A DNA stretch of 64,000 nucleotides from Phosphitispora fastidiosa. GTDB taxonomy: Bacteria; Bacillota; Thermincolia; Thermincolales; UBA2595. Shown here piece by piece: positions 46,981-57,658 of the stretch. The notes under the pieces are model-generated. The model worked only from the letters and a program-made list of their open reading frames with translations. It had not been told where the DNA came from and made no database searches. Both the position numbers and the translations under genes were made by a program. The DNA lies in contig NZ_JAHHUL010000010.1 in the NCBI RefSeq assembly GCF_019008365.1, forward strand, positions 62,001-126,000, given 5' to 3'. Position 1 is the first letter of the stretch, and each line of letters begins with the position of its first letter.

Positions 46981-49596
46981 GTGAATAAAAAAGACAATAG
47001 AATACGGGGTATCAGGCCTATTATGTGGCTGTTATTGGTAATAACGATGCTTATCATGTTACCCAGTGCTGCCTTAGCCGATGTGGGAATGGTTGTGGAC
47101 ATTGCAGGGGCCAAAGATGGACACAATTACTGGGAGCCAATGGACATAAGTATATCCAGCGATGATGTAGAAATTGATCAGGGCGAAGCTAAAGATATTT
47201 CATGTGAGGTAACTGCACTACATAAAGTAAATGTAACCGGGCAAATCGAGTTAACAGATGTTGTTGATTCGGTATATGTCGATTCCCTTGAGCTTTACCT
47301 GGAGTATACGGAAGATGCTAAAAACTGGGATGTTTACAGCGATACAACCATCAATATGGGTGGGTTCCATTATACCGGGCCATTTGATTTTGATGCTATG
47401 ATTGATGCGAATGCCTGGGACATGGAACAGATGTACATGTCAGGAACTGACTTCAGGTGGAGATTTGTAATAATTGCTGAAGGAGAAGATGGCACTCCGG
47501 TTGACATAACTCCTTTCGAATATGCCATTACAAAGGGATTTGACGGCTACTGATTTGCTGAACTGGAAGTAAGTTTTACTTCCTCTGATGATATCATCAG
47601 TGGCTATAAATTCCATGACAGTGACGGCAATGGCATATGGGATGAAGATGAAGATGGTATAAAGGACTGGAAAATCCAGATTGTTGCTGAAGATGACACA
47701 GTAGTTGGTCATACATATACAGATAAAGAAGGTTATTATCAATTCAAACTCAGTGACTATAAATATTTCAGTGGTTACAGCGGTAAAATCAAGGTGGTAG
47801 AAGATGAAGAACTCCTGAATGACCCAAATGATTGGGAGCAAACCTTCCCCGCCTCACCGGGATACTACGAAGTAGATGTTGATGGTCTGACATTTGAATG
47901 GTCAGTTGACGGTACAGTATACAGTATAGCTGATACATACACCTATACCAAGCGTTTGATTTGTGGAGGTTCAGCAACTGTAAATGCCAAAGTGTATGGA
48001 GTACGTCCTGGTGAATACTCCCTTAATGCTGATGCAAGTCTGCGCCTGATGCTAAAAAATGGGACTTTCATTGAGGATGGTGACGACTTCTATGAAGATA
48101 CCCCTGACCCCGTTGACACAGAAGCTACTATAACCGTACTCAGTGAAAACGGTGAACCGGTCAGCTACGACTTCGGTAACCGCCCTGAAGGCGACTACCC
48201 TGAAGGCAAGATCAGCGGGCACAAGTTCAAGGATAACAACCGGAACAGCCTCTGGGATACCGGGGAACCCGCATTGTCAAACTGGACCATCAAATTGTAC
48301 TCTGGTGAGGAACAAATTGACGAAACTACAACAAACGCCAGTGGGTATTATGAATTCACCAACCTGGAGTTTGGAGATTACCGGGTCGAAGAAGTACAGC
48401 AGACCGGTTGGACTCAAACAGCTCCCGATACCGAAGAAAACCCAGGATACTTCGATGTAACTCTTGATGAAGCATACAGATTAGTAGGAGACCTGGACTT
48501 CGGCAACTATCGCCCCAGTGGCGGTGGTGATGATTATGGCAGCATCAGTGGACATAAATACAATGACCTCAATGGTAATGGTGAGTGGGATAAAGACGGA
48601 GATAAGCCTGAACCTGCTTTAAGCGGCTGGACCATCAATCTCAGCAATGGGGATACTGATATCACTGATGAGGATGGTTACTACAGCTTCACCAGACTTC
48701 CTTACGGGACTTATACAGTTTCAGAAGTGCAGCAGGAAGGCTGGACCCAGACTGCTCCCGAATCTTTCGATTTTACAGTTGTGATTAACAGGAGCAACGA
48801 AGACCATAAAGACCTCGATTTCGGCAACGAAGAAGATTCCGAAATAATCATTCCGCCAACAGCAGGACCTGAGCCGACTCCGATTGTACCATTGGTAGTA
48901 GAGGTAACCCCGAAGCGCGTTCCCGCCGGTGACCCCACAATTACGGTAACCCCGGGAGCCGACACGGTACAGGTTTATGCCTTGCTGCCTGATGGCCGCA
49001 GGCTGGAGCTGAAGCAGGATAAAAACGGTGACTGGAAAGTATCGTTTTATGTGGCTTTTGAAACTGCTGACGGGCCGTATCCCATCGAGGTATACGCCGT
49101 TGATAAGTTCGGAGCTGCCAGGCAGAGTATTTACACTATCACCATTGACAACAGCCTGCCGGTGATGAAGATGCAAAAGGCTGCCCAGGCTGACGGCAGT
49201 TATGTGCTGGAAATCAAACCTCTGTTTAATGCAGTAGCAATTGATTACAGTGTGGGTGATAAGACCCTGAAGCTGAGCCGGACCCAAAAGGGCTGGTGGT
49301 CGGCAGTTGTACCTGCAGGTGATGGTATCATCAAGGTTATTGATGAGTCAGGTTATGTGGTTAATCAGTCCCTTTCACTGCCTGTAATCCCGATAGCATT
49401 ACAAAGTAAGGTGGCAGGTTCTGACGCTTGGGAAACAATTGCAGCAGTTAAGAGCGCTGTAGTTAACCCGGAAAGCGCCGGAACGGAAGCCGGGACTATC
49501 AATTACAGCCTGTATCTGTGGGCTGCCGCAGTGGTTGCATTGATACTCGCAGCCGCAGCAGCTGTACAGGGTATATTAAGGTCCAAGGTGAAGTAA
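46981..49596 (+). pseudogene. SdrD/Cna-B-type cell-surface protein gene with an in-frame TGA
   Basis: One frame of 872 codons from GTG 46981 (GGGAGGTG upstream) to TAA 49594-49596, interrupted by TGA at codon 191 (47551-47553). The N-terminus is a signal peptide (MWLLLVITMLIMLPSAALAD). After the TGA the same frame continues with SdrD B-like domains: ISGYKFHDSDGNGIWDEDED, ISGHKFKDNNRNSLWDTGEP and ISGHKYNDLNGNGEWD. A C-terminal helix (YLWAAAVVALILAAAAAV) plus SKVK anchors it to the membrane. The sequence on both sides of the TGA reads as one domain (GFDGY then FAELEVSF), and no ribosome-binding site supports restart at GTG 47794. A nonsense change of a Trp codon is simplest; recoding is discussed as a finding. 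Confidence 0.75.
47565..47583 (+). other. Perfect hairpin 11 nt after the in-frame TGA
   Basis: GGAAGTAA (47565-47572) pairs perfectly with TTACTTCC (47576-47583) around a GTT loop. It begins 11 nt after the TGA codon of the surface-protein gene, within coding sequence. No bulged U typical of bacterial SECIS elements is visible. It could be chance or a local RNA structure. Confidence 0.55.
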
Positions 49597-49622
49597 AGAA
49601 ATATCCAGACTAAAAGTTAATT

Positions 49623-49665
49623 GTCCTCTACATTTGCTAAAAAGCAGGGTAGAGGACTTATTTTT
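49623..49665 (+). terminator. Rho-independent terminator after the surface-protein gene
   Basis: GTCCTCTAC (49623-49631) pairs with GTAGAGGAC (49649-49657), followed by TTATTTTT. It separates the surface-protein and RiPP region from the polX gene. Confidence 0.85.
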
Positions 49666-49740
49666 GGGGAAAATATAACTGTGGGCTTTCGAAATTGCCG
49701 GAGCTGGAATATGTATATGGACACATAAGGGAGAGGGCTT

Positions 49741-51477
49741 ATGAGGCGTATTGAGAACATAGAGGTTGCCTGGATAATGAGTGAAATAGCCGACCTCCTG
49801 GAACTTCAGGGGGAAAGCATTTTTAAAATAAGGGCTTACCAAAAGGCGGCTAAGGCCATTGCCACACTGGCCGCTGACCTGTCGGAGATGTCCTTACAGG
49901 GAAAGCTGGAAACTGTTCCCGGCATTGGGAAGGCCATTTCAGGGAAAATCGGGGAATTATTTAAAACCGGAAAAATAGAGTACTATGAAAATTTAAAAGC
50001 AGAAGTGCCGCCAGGGCTCCTGGAGGTGGTTACCGTTCCCGGCATCGGAGCCAGAATGGCCCAGCAGCTATACCGAAAGCTGGGTGTATCATCACTGGAT
50101 GAGCTGGAGGCAGCAGCCCGGGGGAAGAAAATCAGGGGGCTTCCGGGCATGGGGAATAAGACTGAGATGAACATTCTCAGGGGCATTGAGATGTTGAGGA
50201 GCGGTATCGGGCAGGTTACGCTGGGAATTGCCGATGCCATGGCAGAGGCGCTGACCGGTTTCCTGAAGTCACTTCCCGGTGTCGCCGAGGCCGGGGCCGC
50301 CGGCAGCGTTCGCCGCATGAAGGATGCCATTGGGGATATTGATCTGGTTGTGGGCTCATATGAAGCGGAAAGAGTGATCGACATATTTGTCAAACACCCC
50401 CAGGTTAAAAAAGTGCTGGCAAAAGGGGATACCAAGGCCCGGGTGGTGACCCTGGCCGGAATCGGCATTGACCTTTTGGTTGTTGAGCCGGAACAGTATT
50501 GGACGGCCATGCACCATTTTACCGGTTCTAAGGAGCATAATGTCCGGCTCCGGGAGATTGCCCACAAAAAAGGCCTGAAAATAAATGAGTACGGCATCTT
50601 CGGCAGAGATGACGATATCCAACTGCCTGCTGCCGGTGAGGCTGATATTTATGCCCATCTGGGTATGGCCTACATCCCTCCCGAACTCAGGGAGGACCTG
50701 GGTGAGGTCGAGGCGGCCCTTAATGGGACGCTGCCTGATCTGGTGGAAACAGGGGATATCAAAGGGGATCTGCACCTTCACTCTGACTGGAGTGATGGGG
50801 TCAATTCAATAGAAGAGATAGTCGGCCGGGCAGCCGAAATGGGTTATGAATATATTGCCATTACCGACCATTCCCGGTCTCTGGGGATAGCCAGGGGGCT
50901 GTCTGTTGAGCGCCTGGGGGAACAGGAAAGGTATCTCAGGGCCCTCAATGAAAAGACAGCAGGAATCGAAATACTGAGTGGAATAGAGGCTGACATCCTG
51001 TCCAATGGAGACCTGGATTATCCTGATGAAATTCTCGCCGCCAGAGATATTGTGGTGGCCTCGGTGCACTCAGGCTTCAGGCAGGACAGGGAGAAGATTA
51101 CCGGAAGGGTCATTTCAGCCATGAAAAACAGCCATGTTGACATTGTGGCCCATCCGACGGGACGCCTGATTGGCAGAAGGGAGCCTTACGCCATCGATAT
51201 GGAGGAGGTCTTTGCAGCTGCTGTAAAGTATGGAACTGCTTTGGAGATTAACGCATCCCCCGACAGGCTGGATCTCAGTGACAGGTATGTCCGCAGGGCT
51301 GCAGAGCTGGGAATCAGAATAAGTATCAACACAGATGCCCATGATATTAACCGGATGGATGAAATGAAGTACGGTGTGGCCACCGCCCGCCGCGGCTGGC
51401 TGGAAAAGAAGGATGTCCTGAATACCATGGGTAAAGAAGAGCTGCTGGATTACCTAAGTAGAGACAGTTCGGGATAA
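49741..51477 (+). CDS. polX: DNA polymerase X family protein with PHP domain
   Basis: 578 residues. The N-terminal part has helix-hairpin-helix DNA-binding motifs (VPGIGKAISGKIGEL, VPGIGARMAQQLYRKLG). The polymerase X palm carries AGSVRRMKDAIGDIDLVVGS, with the paired Asp of the active site. The C-terminal ~240 residues are a PHP phosphoesterase domain with DLHLHSDWSDG, ITDHSRSLG and HPTGR. In Bacillus, PolX fills gaps and has 3'-5' exonuclease and AP-endonuclease activity from the PHP domain, supporting base excision repair. ATG 49741 follows GAGAGGGCTT. The family is firm; linkage to mutS2 is common in Firmicutes. Confidence 0.95.
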   Translation: MRRIENIEVAWIMSEIADLLELQGESIFKIRAYQKAAKAIATLAADLSEMSLQGKLETVPGIGKAISGKIGELFKTGKIEYYENLKAEVPPGLLEVVTVPGIGARMAQQLYRKLGVSSLDELEAAARGKKIRGLPGMGNKTEMNILRGIEMLRSGIGQVTLGIADAMAEALTGFLKSLPGVAEAGAAGSVRRMKDAIGDIDLVVGSYEAERVIDIFVKHPQVKKVLAKGDTKARVVTLAGIGIDLLVVEPEQYWTAMHHFTGSKEHNVRLREIAHKKGLKINEYGIFGRDDDIQLPAAGEADIYAHLGMAYIPPELREDLGEVEAALNGTLPDLVETGDIKGDLHLHSDWSDGVNSIEEIVGRAAEMGYEYIAITDHSRSLGIARGLSVERLGEQERYLRALNEKTAGIEILSGIEADILSNGDLDYPDEILAARDIVVASVHSGFRQDREKITGRVISAMKNSHVDIVAHPTGRLIGRREPYAIDMEEVFAAAVKYGTALEINASPDRLDLSDRYVRRAAELGIRISINTDAHDINRMDEMKYGVATARRGWLEKKDVLNTMGKEELLDYLSRDSSG

Positions 51478-51612
51478 GCCGCCAAAAAAAACTAATAAAT
51501 ATTAGAATTTTAAAAGGAATTTTCTGTTTGGAATCGAATAAAACTTAATGTTTGCGTAATAAGCAAAAAATGTATCTGGTGGTATTGAATGGGAGAATTG
51601 AGGAGGAGTTCC

Positions 51613-52566
51613 ATGAAACTGAAAGAGCTGTACGAGATGGCGGTAAACAAGGGTCTGGAAAACGATCCCAGAGGCAGGGAGGAGACAGACCGCGTCCTGG
51701 AACGAGCCAGGAAGAAATTTGAGGATTTAAAAGAGGATGAAAAACAGGAGTTTGACCGCGAAAAACTGAATAATCCATATAGTGATACCCGTATTCTTTG
51801 TGGAGACCCGGAAAAGGAAATAAAGACCATCCTGGCCGGCATAGACATAGAGGTCGGAGAGATCCTGATTGCTGACCGGCTGCGGGAAAAAGGCAGGCAG
51901 ATTGACCTGGTGCTGGCCCACCACCCTGAAGGGAAGGCTCTTGTGGGGTTATACGAGGTTATGCATATGCAGTCAGAAATTTTGGAGACTTTCGGTGTTC
52001 CCATAAATGTCGCCCAGGGAATCATGGCTCCCAGGATCAGCGAGGTCAGAAGAGGACTGCTGCCCCTGAATCACAACAAGGCTGTGGATGCGGCCGGGAT
52101 GTTTGAGCTGCCTCTGATGTGTGTACACACCCCGGCTGACAATATGGTGACAGGCTTCCTGCAGCAGACAATTGAGGACAAAAACCCGGAGACTGTCGGT
52201 GACCTTATTGCCATCTTAAAAAAGGTTCCCGAATATGCCGAGGCAGTCAAAATAGGGGCCGGTCCGGTTGCTGTCGTCGGGGACAAGGAGCGCAAGTGCG
52301 GTCGGGTGTTTGTTGATATGACCGGCGGTACCGGCGGCTCAGAGGATGCCTTTGCCAAGCTGTCACAGGCAGGAGTGGGCACGATTGTAGGCATGCATAT
52401 CGGGGAAAAGCACCGTAAAGAAGCTGAAAAGAACCATATAAATGTTATTATTGCAGGACATATGGCCAGTGATTCCCTTGGCATGAACCTTATTATTGAC
52501 GAATTTGCCAAAAATGGCATTGAGATAATCACATGTTCCGGTCTGACCAGGTTTGCCCGGATATAG
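51613..52566 (+). CDS. NIF3-like family protein
   Basis: 317 residues. An N-terminal helical region rich in charge precedes a NIF3-like core: IDLVLAHHPEGKALVGLYEV with His residues that bind metal in this family, NVAQGIMAPR, and GTIVGMHIGEKH, then IIAGHMASDSLGMNLIIDEF near the C-terminus. NIF3 proteins are often annotated as GTP cyclohydrolase I type 2 or as metal-binding regulators; the true function is not settled. ATG 51613 has GAGGAGGAG upstream and is preferred over 51589. A terminator follows 33 bp after the stop. Confidence 0.75.
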   Translation: MKLKELYEMAVNKGLENDPRGREETDRVLERARKKFEDLKEDEKQEFDREKLNNPYSDTRILCGDPEKEIKTILAGIDIEVGEILIADRLREKGRQIDLVLAHHPEGKALVGLYEVMHMQSEILETFGVPINVAQGIMAPRISEVRRGLLPLNHNKAVDAAGMFELPLMCVHTPADNMVTGFLQQTIEDKNPETVGDLIAILKKVPEYAEAVKIGAGPVAVVGDKERKCGRVFVDMTGGTGGSEDAFAKLSQAGVGTIVGMHIGEKHRKEAEKNHINVIIAGHMASDSLGMNLIIDEFAKNGIEIITCSGLTRFARI

Positions 52567-52599
52567 TGAGTATCTCAGAGAGAAATACACGTTAAAACC

Positions 52600-52638
52600 A
52601 AGGCCAAATGGTTTCCTGAAAATCATTTGGCCTTTTAC
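52600..52638 (+). terminator. Rho-independent terminator after the NIF3-like gene
   Basis: AAGGCCAAATG (52600-52610) pairs with CATTTGGCCTT (52624-52634), followed by a short T run. It precedes the U32 peptidase gene. Confidence 0.8.
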
Positions 52639-52667
52639 TAAGCTTAGGACGATAATGGAGGTCACAA

Positions 52668-55238
52668 ATGAAAATACCCGAATTACTGGCCCCGGTCGGC
52701 GGCAAAGAAGCCTTCAGGGCCGCTGTGCAAAACGGCGCGGATGCGGTCTATCTTGGCGGGCAGTTGTTCAGCGCCAGACAGTTTGCAGATAATTTTGACC
52801 GGGCTGAAATGAATACCGCAATAGAATATGCACATATCAGGGGTGTTAAGGTTTATGTCACCGTTAACACCCTGGTTGCCGACTCCGAGTTTGGGAAATT
52901 GGTGGATTACCTGAAATTCCTGCATGAGGCCGGAGCTGATGCGATTATCGTCCAGGACCCCGGGATTGCCATGGTGGTTCGGGAACTCCTGCCGGGCCTG
53001 GCGCTTCATGCCAGCACCCAGATGACCATCAACAACAGTTCCGGAGCTGTCAGCCTGAAAAGCCTTGGCTTTGCCAGGGTGGTCCTGGCCAGGGAGGTGT
53101 CTCTCAGGGAAATCACCCAGATCAAGCAGAAAACCGGGATGGAGCTGGAGGTTTTTGTTCATGGGGCGCTTTGTGTCTCCTATTCGGGCCAGTGCCTGAT
53201 GAGCAGTATGATTGGCGGCAGGAGCGGAAACAGAGGCCGGTGTGCCCAACCGTGCCGCATGGAATACACCTTTGTTGATGAAAAAAAAGGTGTCCTGGCT
53301 GACCCGGCAAAAACCGGAAGTCACCTGCTCAGCCCCAGGGACCTGAACATGATTAAATATATCCCGGAACTGGCCCAGGCCGGTGTAGATTCCCTTAAAA
53401 TTGAAGGCCGCATGAAACGCCCGGAATATGTGGCTGCAGTGACCAGGGTTTACCGGGAGGCTCTGGACAGGTATCGGTCTTCACCTGAAGATTACAGTGT
53501 GCCGGAAAAAGACCTCAAAGACCTGACCCAGATTTTTAACCGTGGGTTTACGACCGGATACTTTTTCGGCAAACAGGGCCGTGATATGATGAGCTATAAG
53601 AGGCCCAACAACCGCGGGCTCCGCCTGGGCCGGGTAACCAGGACCGACTGGGCGGCCAAAATGGCTGAGCTTGCTCTGGAGGACAGCCTGCACCAGGGTG
53701 ACGGCATTGAGTTTTGGGTCACTGACGGGGGGCGCGCCGGGGTTGTGGTCAACAGGATTTTGGCGGCCGGCGAACAGGTTACCGGGGCCGGACCGGGGGA
53801 AAAGGTCTGGGTTCCATATACAGGCAAAGTGAAACCGGGTGACCGGGTTTTTAAGACACATGATGCGGAACTCATTTCACAGGCGGAACAGAGCTACAAA
53901 TCGACTAAGGAGATCAAAAAAATACCTCTGGACTTCACTGTCAGGGCAGCGGTTGGCAGGCCGCTGGAAATAACGGCCGGTGATGCCATGGGAAATGTTT
54001 TTACTGCACAGGGGAGTTCTCCGGGGCAGGAAGCCCTGAATAAGCCCTTGACTCCCGATTACCTGCAAAAACAGATGGACAGGCTGGGCAATACTCCTTT
54101 TGAGATAGGTAATCTGCACACCGAAATTCAGGGGAATGTGATGGTACCGGCCAGTGAAATAAACGAAACCCGCCGGATTGCGGTAGAGGGTCTGGCGGAG
54201 CTGAGGGCCCGGAAGATGAAACCAGAGGTTGCTGTGTCCCCCGATTTTGCTGAAAAGGCTCGCCGGATCAAGGAACGCAGTGATAATCAGGACGCTCTCC
54301 GGGAACAGCGGGCAGTCGGTGAACCAGAGCTGATCGTTCATACCGCCAGGTATGAAATTCTGAAAATTGCAGTGGAAAACGGGGTGGACAGTATCTATTT
54401 CCGGGGGTCTGATATCAGAAAGAAAAACGCCGCCCTCAGGGAACTGGAAGCAGCGCTTTCACTGTGTACCCAAAACAATATCAGGCTGGTGATAGCTTCA
54501 CCCCGGATTGTCAGGGAGGAAGAACTTGAATATATCCGGACCCTGACAGGGTTTGCGATTTCCCATGACCTGCCCTTTCTGGCTGCCAACCTGGGGACTC
54601 TGTTCGAGGCTAAAAAAGAGGGCATCAAGGAGATATATGCTGATTACGGCTTAAACATATTTAATTCCCAGACCCTGAGCTTTCTTAAAGAAACTTATGG
54701 CATTACCAGGGCTGCGGTTTCGCCGGAACTGACCCTGAACCAGATTTCCCGGTTGGCAGGACCGCAGCTGGAAGCAATCGTGGAAGGACATCTGCCGTTA
54801 ATGGTTACCGAGTACTGCCCCACCGGGAGCATTTTAGGCGGCCTGACGGGGGATGCGGCATGTGGAAACGTCTGCCGTTCGGGCGGCGCTGCCGGGGGCG
54901 CTGCCGGGGGCGTAAGAGGCCTTAAAGACCGGCTGGGACTGGTCTTCCCGGTGAGCCATGATGAATTCTGCCGGACTTATATCTATAATGCCAAGGAACT
55001 AAGTATGATTGAAGATATTCAGCCATTATATGAGGCAGGAATTACCGGGTTCAGGCTTGAAATGTCTAATGAGGCCCCGGATAGGGCGGCTGTGCTCATA
55101 AAAAACTGGCGTCGGGAGTTGGACAGGTTTATTGCCAATCCTGGGGCATATCAGGTCAGCGCCGGGATCAAAGATAAATTTGCCGGCATGAGCCCAGCGG
55201 GACTGACCAAGGGTCACTATTACAGGGGTGTGGAATAA
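52668..55238 (+). CDS. U32 family peptidase (large, YrrO/RlhA-like)
   Basis: 856 residues, longer than the ~400-650 residues of most U32 proteins. The N-terminal TIM-barrel part has ELLAPVGGKEAFRAAVQNGA and GADAIIVQDPGIAMV. The U32 signature is in EVFVHGALCVSYSGQCLMSS and GRCAQPCRMEY, with Fe-S-type Cys residues. A DUF3656-like middle (~360-520) and a second, shorter barrel-like region (~545 on) follow, with TEYCPTGSILGG and a Cys-rich CGNVC segment. Characterised relatives hydroxylate RNA bases or act in ubiquinone synthesis rather than as proteases; RNA hydroxylation is the best guess. ATG 52668 follows GGAGGTCACA. It lies 17 bp before the next gene. Confidence 0.9.
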   Translation: MKIPELLAPVGGKEAFRAAVQNGADAVYLGGQLFSARQFADNFDRAEMNTAIEYAHIRGVKVYVTVNTLVADSEFGKLVDYLKFLHEAGADAIIVQDPGIAMVVRELLPGLALHASTQMTINNSSGAVSLKSLGFARVVLAREVSLREITQIKQKTGMELEVFVHGALCVSYSGQCLMSSMIGGRSGNRGRCAQPCRMEYTFVDEKKGVLADPAKTGSHLLSPRDLNMIKYIPELAQAGVDSLKIEGRMKRPEYVAAVTRVYREALDRYRSSPEDYSVPEKDLKDLTQIFNRGFTTGYFFGKQGRDMMSYKRPNNRGLRLGRVTRTDWAAKMAELALEDSLHQGDGIEFWVTDGGRAGVVVNRILAAGEQVTGAGPGEKVWVPYTGKVKPGDRVFKTHDAELISQAEQSYKSTKEIKKIPLDFTVRAAVGRPLEITAGDAMGNVFTAQGSSPGQEALNKPLTPDYLQKQMDRLGNTPFEIGNLHTEIQGNVMVPASEINETRRIAVEGLAELRARKMKPEVAVSPDFAEKARRIKERSDNQDALREQRAVGEPELIVHTARYEILKIAVENGVDSIYFRGSDIRKKNAALRELEAALSLCTQNNIRLVIASPRIVREEELEYIRTLTGFAISHDLPFLAANLGTLFEAKKEGIKEIYADYGLNIFNSQTLSFLKETYGITRAAVSPELTLNQISRLAGPQLEAIVEGHLPLMVTEYCPTGSILGGLTGDAACGNVCRSGGAAGGAAGGVRGLKDRLGLVFPVSHDEFCRTYIYNAKELSMIEDIQPLYEAGITGFRLEMSNEAPDRAAVLIKNWRRELDRFIANPGAYQVSAGIKDKFAGMSPAGLTKGHYYRGVE

Positions 55239-55261
55239 CTACACATAAGGAAGGTTTGTCT

Positions 55262-57640
55262 ATGGAACAGCGGAATCTGAACAGGCTGGAGTATCACAAA
55301 ATTATCGCAAGACTACAGAACTGCGCCACTTTTGCCGTCAGCAAAGAGATGGCCGGGAGCCTGACACCCGGGACCGACCGGGACGCGATTTTGGAAAAGC
55401 TTCGGGAAACTACGGAAGCCAGGGAAATTTTACGGCTGGAACCGGACCTGCCTATGGGAGGGCTGCGGGATATCAGGAATCTGCTGCGCAAGGCGGCCAT
55501 TGGCGGAGTGCTGGAACCCTCGGAGCTGATGCAGACGGGGGACATGCTTTACGCATTAAGGCGGCTGAAAAATTTTTTCCGGGACAAGGGAGAGGCTTAT
55601 CCTGTAGTCTCCGCGCTTGCGGCTGAGCTTTGTTCGCTGAGAGACCTGGAGGATCGCATCAGGGAGAGCATTGACCCCGGCGGGGAGGTGGCCGACAAGG
55701 CCTCTCCGGAACTGCGCCGGCTGCGGAGCAGGATACGTGATTTACAGGTCCAGGTTAAGGAAAAGATGGATTCCATTATGCGGTCAGCGGAATACCAGAA
55801 ATTCTTCCAGGATCCGATTGTGACCAAACGGGGCGACAGGTATGTTGTTCCGGTGAAACAGGAATACCGGAGCCGGTTCCCGGGAGTTATCCATGACCAG
55901 TCAGCCAGCGGCGCCACCCTGTTTATTGAGCCGATGGCGGTAGTGGAAAAAAATAATGAGCTGCGCCGGGCGGCTGCTGAAGAGAAACAGGAAATAATCA
56001 GAATCCTGACAAAACTGAGCGCCCAGGTTAATGTATATACGGATGAGATAAGCTCCAGTGTGGTCATTAGCGGCCAGATAGACTTTATTATTGCCAAAGG
56101 CAAGCTGAGTCAGGAAATGGATGCCGGCACAGTCAGGATCAATGATGACAATTATATTAATATTATTGGGGCCAGGCATCCTTTGCTGCAGGTGAAGGCG
56201 GTACCCATTACAGTACAGCTGGGCAGGGATTTCCGTATTCTGGTGATTACCGGGCCAAATACCGGCGGGAAGACGGTGGCCCTGAAGACAGTAGGCCTGC
56301 TGGCTCTGATGGTACAGTCGGGCTTACATATACCGGTGGAACCGGGGTCGGAGACAGGAATTTTTTCGACTGTTTTCGCCGATATTGGTGATGAGCAGTC
56401 AATTGAGCAGTCACTGAGTACCTTTTCCTCTCATATGACCAATATTATCGGTATCCTGAACCATGTCAGACCGGATACACTGGTGCTTTTTGATGAGCTG
56501 GGGGCCGGCACCGACCCTACTGAGGGAGCTGCCCTGGCAATGGCGATCCTGGATTACCTGGATGCCAAAAGGGTCAGGGTGATTGCGACAACCCACTACA
56601 GTGAGCTGAAGGCTTTTGCCTTTAACAGGCCGGGCATAGAAAATGCCTCGGTAGAGTTTGACATCAAAACACTACAGCCCACTTACAGGCTTAATATCGG
56701 GCAGCCTGGGAGCAGCAGCGCCTTTGAAATAGCCCGCCGCCTGGGGCTGCAAGAGGATATTATCAGCGCCGCCCGGGAATCACTTTCAGGGGAAGATATT
56801 CAGGTGAATGAGCTTATCCGGGGACTTGAAGAAAACCGGAAAACCAGTGCAGATGACAGGCGGGAGACGGAGCGGCTGAAAAAGGAAGTGCAGCGGCTGA
56901 AGGAAGAATATGAACGGAAGCTGGCTGATGTGTCCCGGAAGCGTGCCGAAATCATGGCCAAGGTCAGGCTGGAAGCTGATGAGGACCTGCGTAAGGCCAG
57001 AATGGAAGCTGACGGACTGCTCCAGGAAATCAAGGATGCAGCCGCCGCTGCTGCCAGGGGCGCCGGGCCGCATGAACTTGCCAGAGCCCAGCATGCCAGG
57101 ACCAGGCTGAAACGGCTGCGGGCTGCCGAGGATGTGGAGCATCATGAGGCTTCCGGGGAAGCGCCTGAAATGGTTAAAAAAGGGCAGGAAGTTTTTCTGC
57201 CCAGATATAACCAGCAGGGGACAGTGATTACTGAACCGGATGCTAACGGGACTGTCGGGGTGCAGGTGGGGATAATGAAGCTGGCCCTGCCTCTGGCGGA
57301 GTTAAGGCCGGTGGCAGACAAAAGCAAAGGCGCCAATGCCGGGAAAATCTTAGTTGAAATAGGGGGGCCCAAAGTAATGGCAGGCAAGGCCAGGGATATC
57401 TCGCCTGAGATTGACCTGAGAGGGATGACTGTTGACGAGGCCGTGGAGGCAGTCGAAAAATACCTGGATGACGCTTACCTGGCAGGTCTTCCTAAGGCCC
57501 AGATTATTCACGGTAAAGGAACCGGCGCCCTCAGAAAGGCTATCACCGATTTGCTGGCAAAACACCGTTTTGTCAAGGAATACCGTCTGGGCCAGTACGG
57601 TGAAGGCGGCGCCGGGGTTACCGTAGTAGAATTGAAATAG
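55262..57640 (+). CDS. mutS2: MutS2 family protein
   Basis: 792 residues. The core and lever regions come first (residues ~1-300), then the MutS ATPase with Walker A ITGPNTGGKTVALKTVG, FADIGDEQSIEQSLSTFSSH, Walker B LVLFDELGAGTDPTEGAALA and TTHYSELKAFA. A coiled-coil clamp (~515-610) follows, then an SH3-like KOW segment and the C-terminal Smr endonuclease domain (DLRGMTVDEAVEAVEKYLDD, IHGKGTGALR). MutS2 acts on branched or R-loop DNA and rescues stalled ribosomes in some Firmicutes, not in mismatch repair. ATG 55262 (MEQRN) has AAGGAAGG upstream. Full length and intact. Confidence 0.95.
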   Translation: MEQRNLNRLEYHKIIARLQNCATFAVSKEMAGSLTPGTDRDAILEKLRETTEAREILRLEPDLPMGGLRDIRNLLRKAAIGGVLEPSELMQTGDMLYALRRLKNFFRDKGEAYPVVSALAAELCSLRDLEDRIRESIDPGGEVADKASPELRRLRSRIRDLQVQVKEKMDSIMRSAEYQKFFQDPIVTKRGDRYVVPVKQEYRSRFPGVIHDQSASGATLFIEPMAVVEKNNELRRAAAEEKQEIIRILTKLSAQVNVYTDEISSSVVISGQIDFIIAKGKLSQEMDAGTVRINDDNYINIIGARHPLLQVKAVPITVQLGRDFRILVITGPNTGGKTVALKTVGLLALMVQSGLHIPVEPGSETGIFSTVFADIGDEQSIEQSLSTFSSHMTNIIGILNHVRPDTLVLFDELGAGTDPTEGAALAMAILDYLDAKRVRVIATTHYSELKAFAFNRPGIENASVEFDIKTLQPTYRLNIGQPGSSSAFEIARRLGLQEDIISAARESLSGEDIQVNELIRGLEENRKTSADDRRETERLKKEVQRLKEEYERKLADVSRKRAEIMAKVRLEADEDLRKARMEADGLLQEIKDAAAAAARGAGPHELARAQHARTRLKRLRAAEDVEHHEASGEAPEMVKKGQEVFLPRYNQQGTVITEPDANGTVGVQVGIMKLALPLAELRPVADKSKGANAGKILVEIGGPKVMAGKARDISPEIDLRGMTVDEAVEAVEKYLDDAYLAGLPKAQIIHGKGTGALRKAITDLLAKHRFVKEYRLGQYGEGGAGVTVVELK

Positions 57641-57658
57641 GATACCAATTTTCGACAA

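Noticed and set aside
47794-49596. The part after the in-frame TGA as an independent gene starting at GTG 47794
   Set aside because: There is no ribosome-binding site, no signal peptide, and the frame is open and homologous from directly after the TGA.
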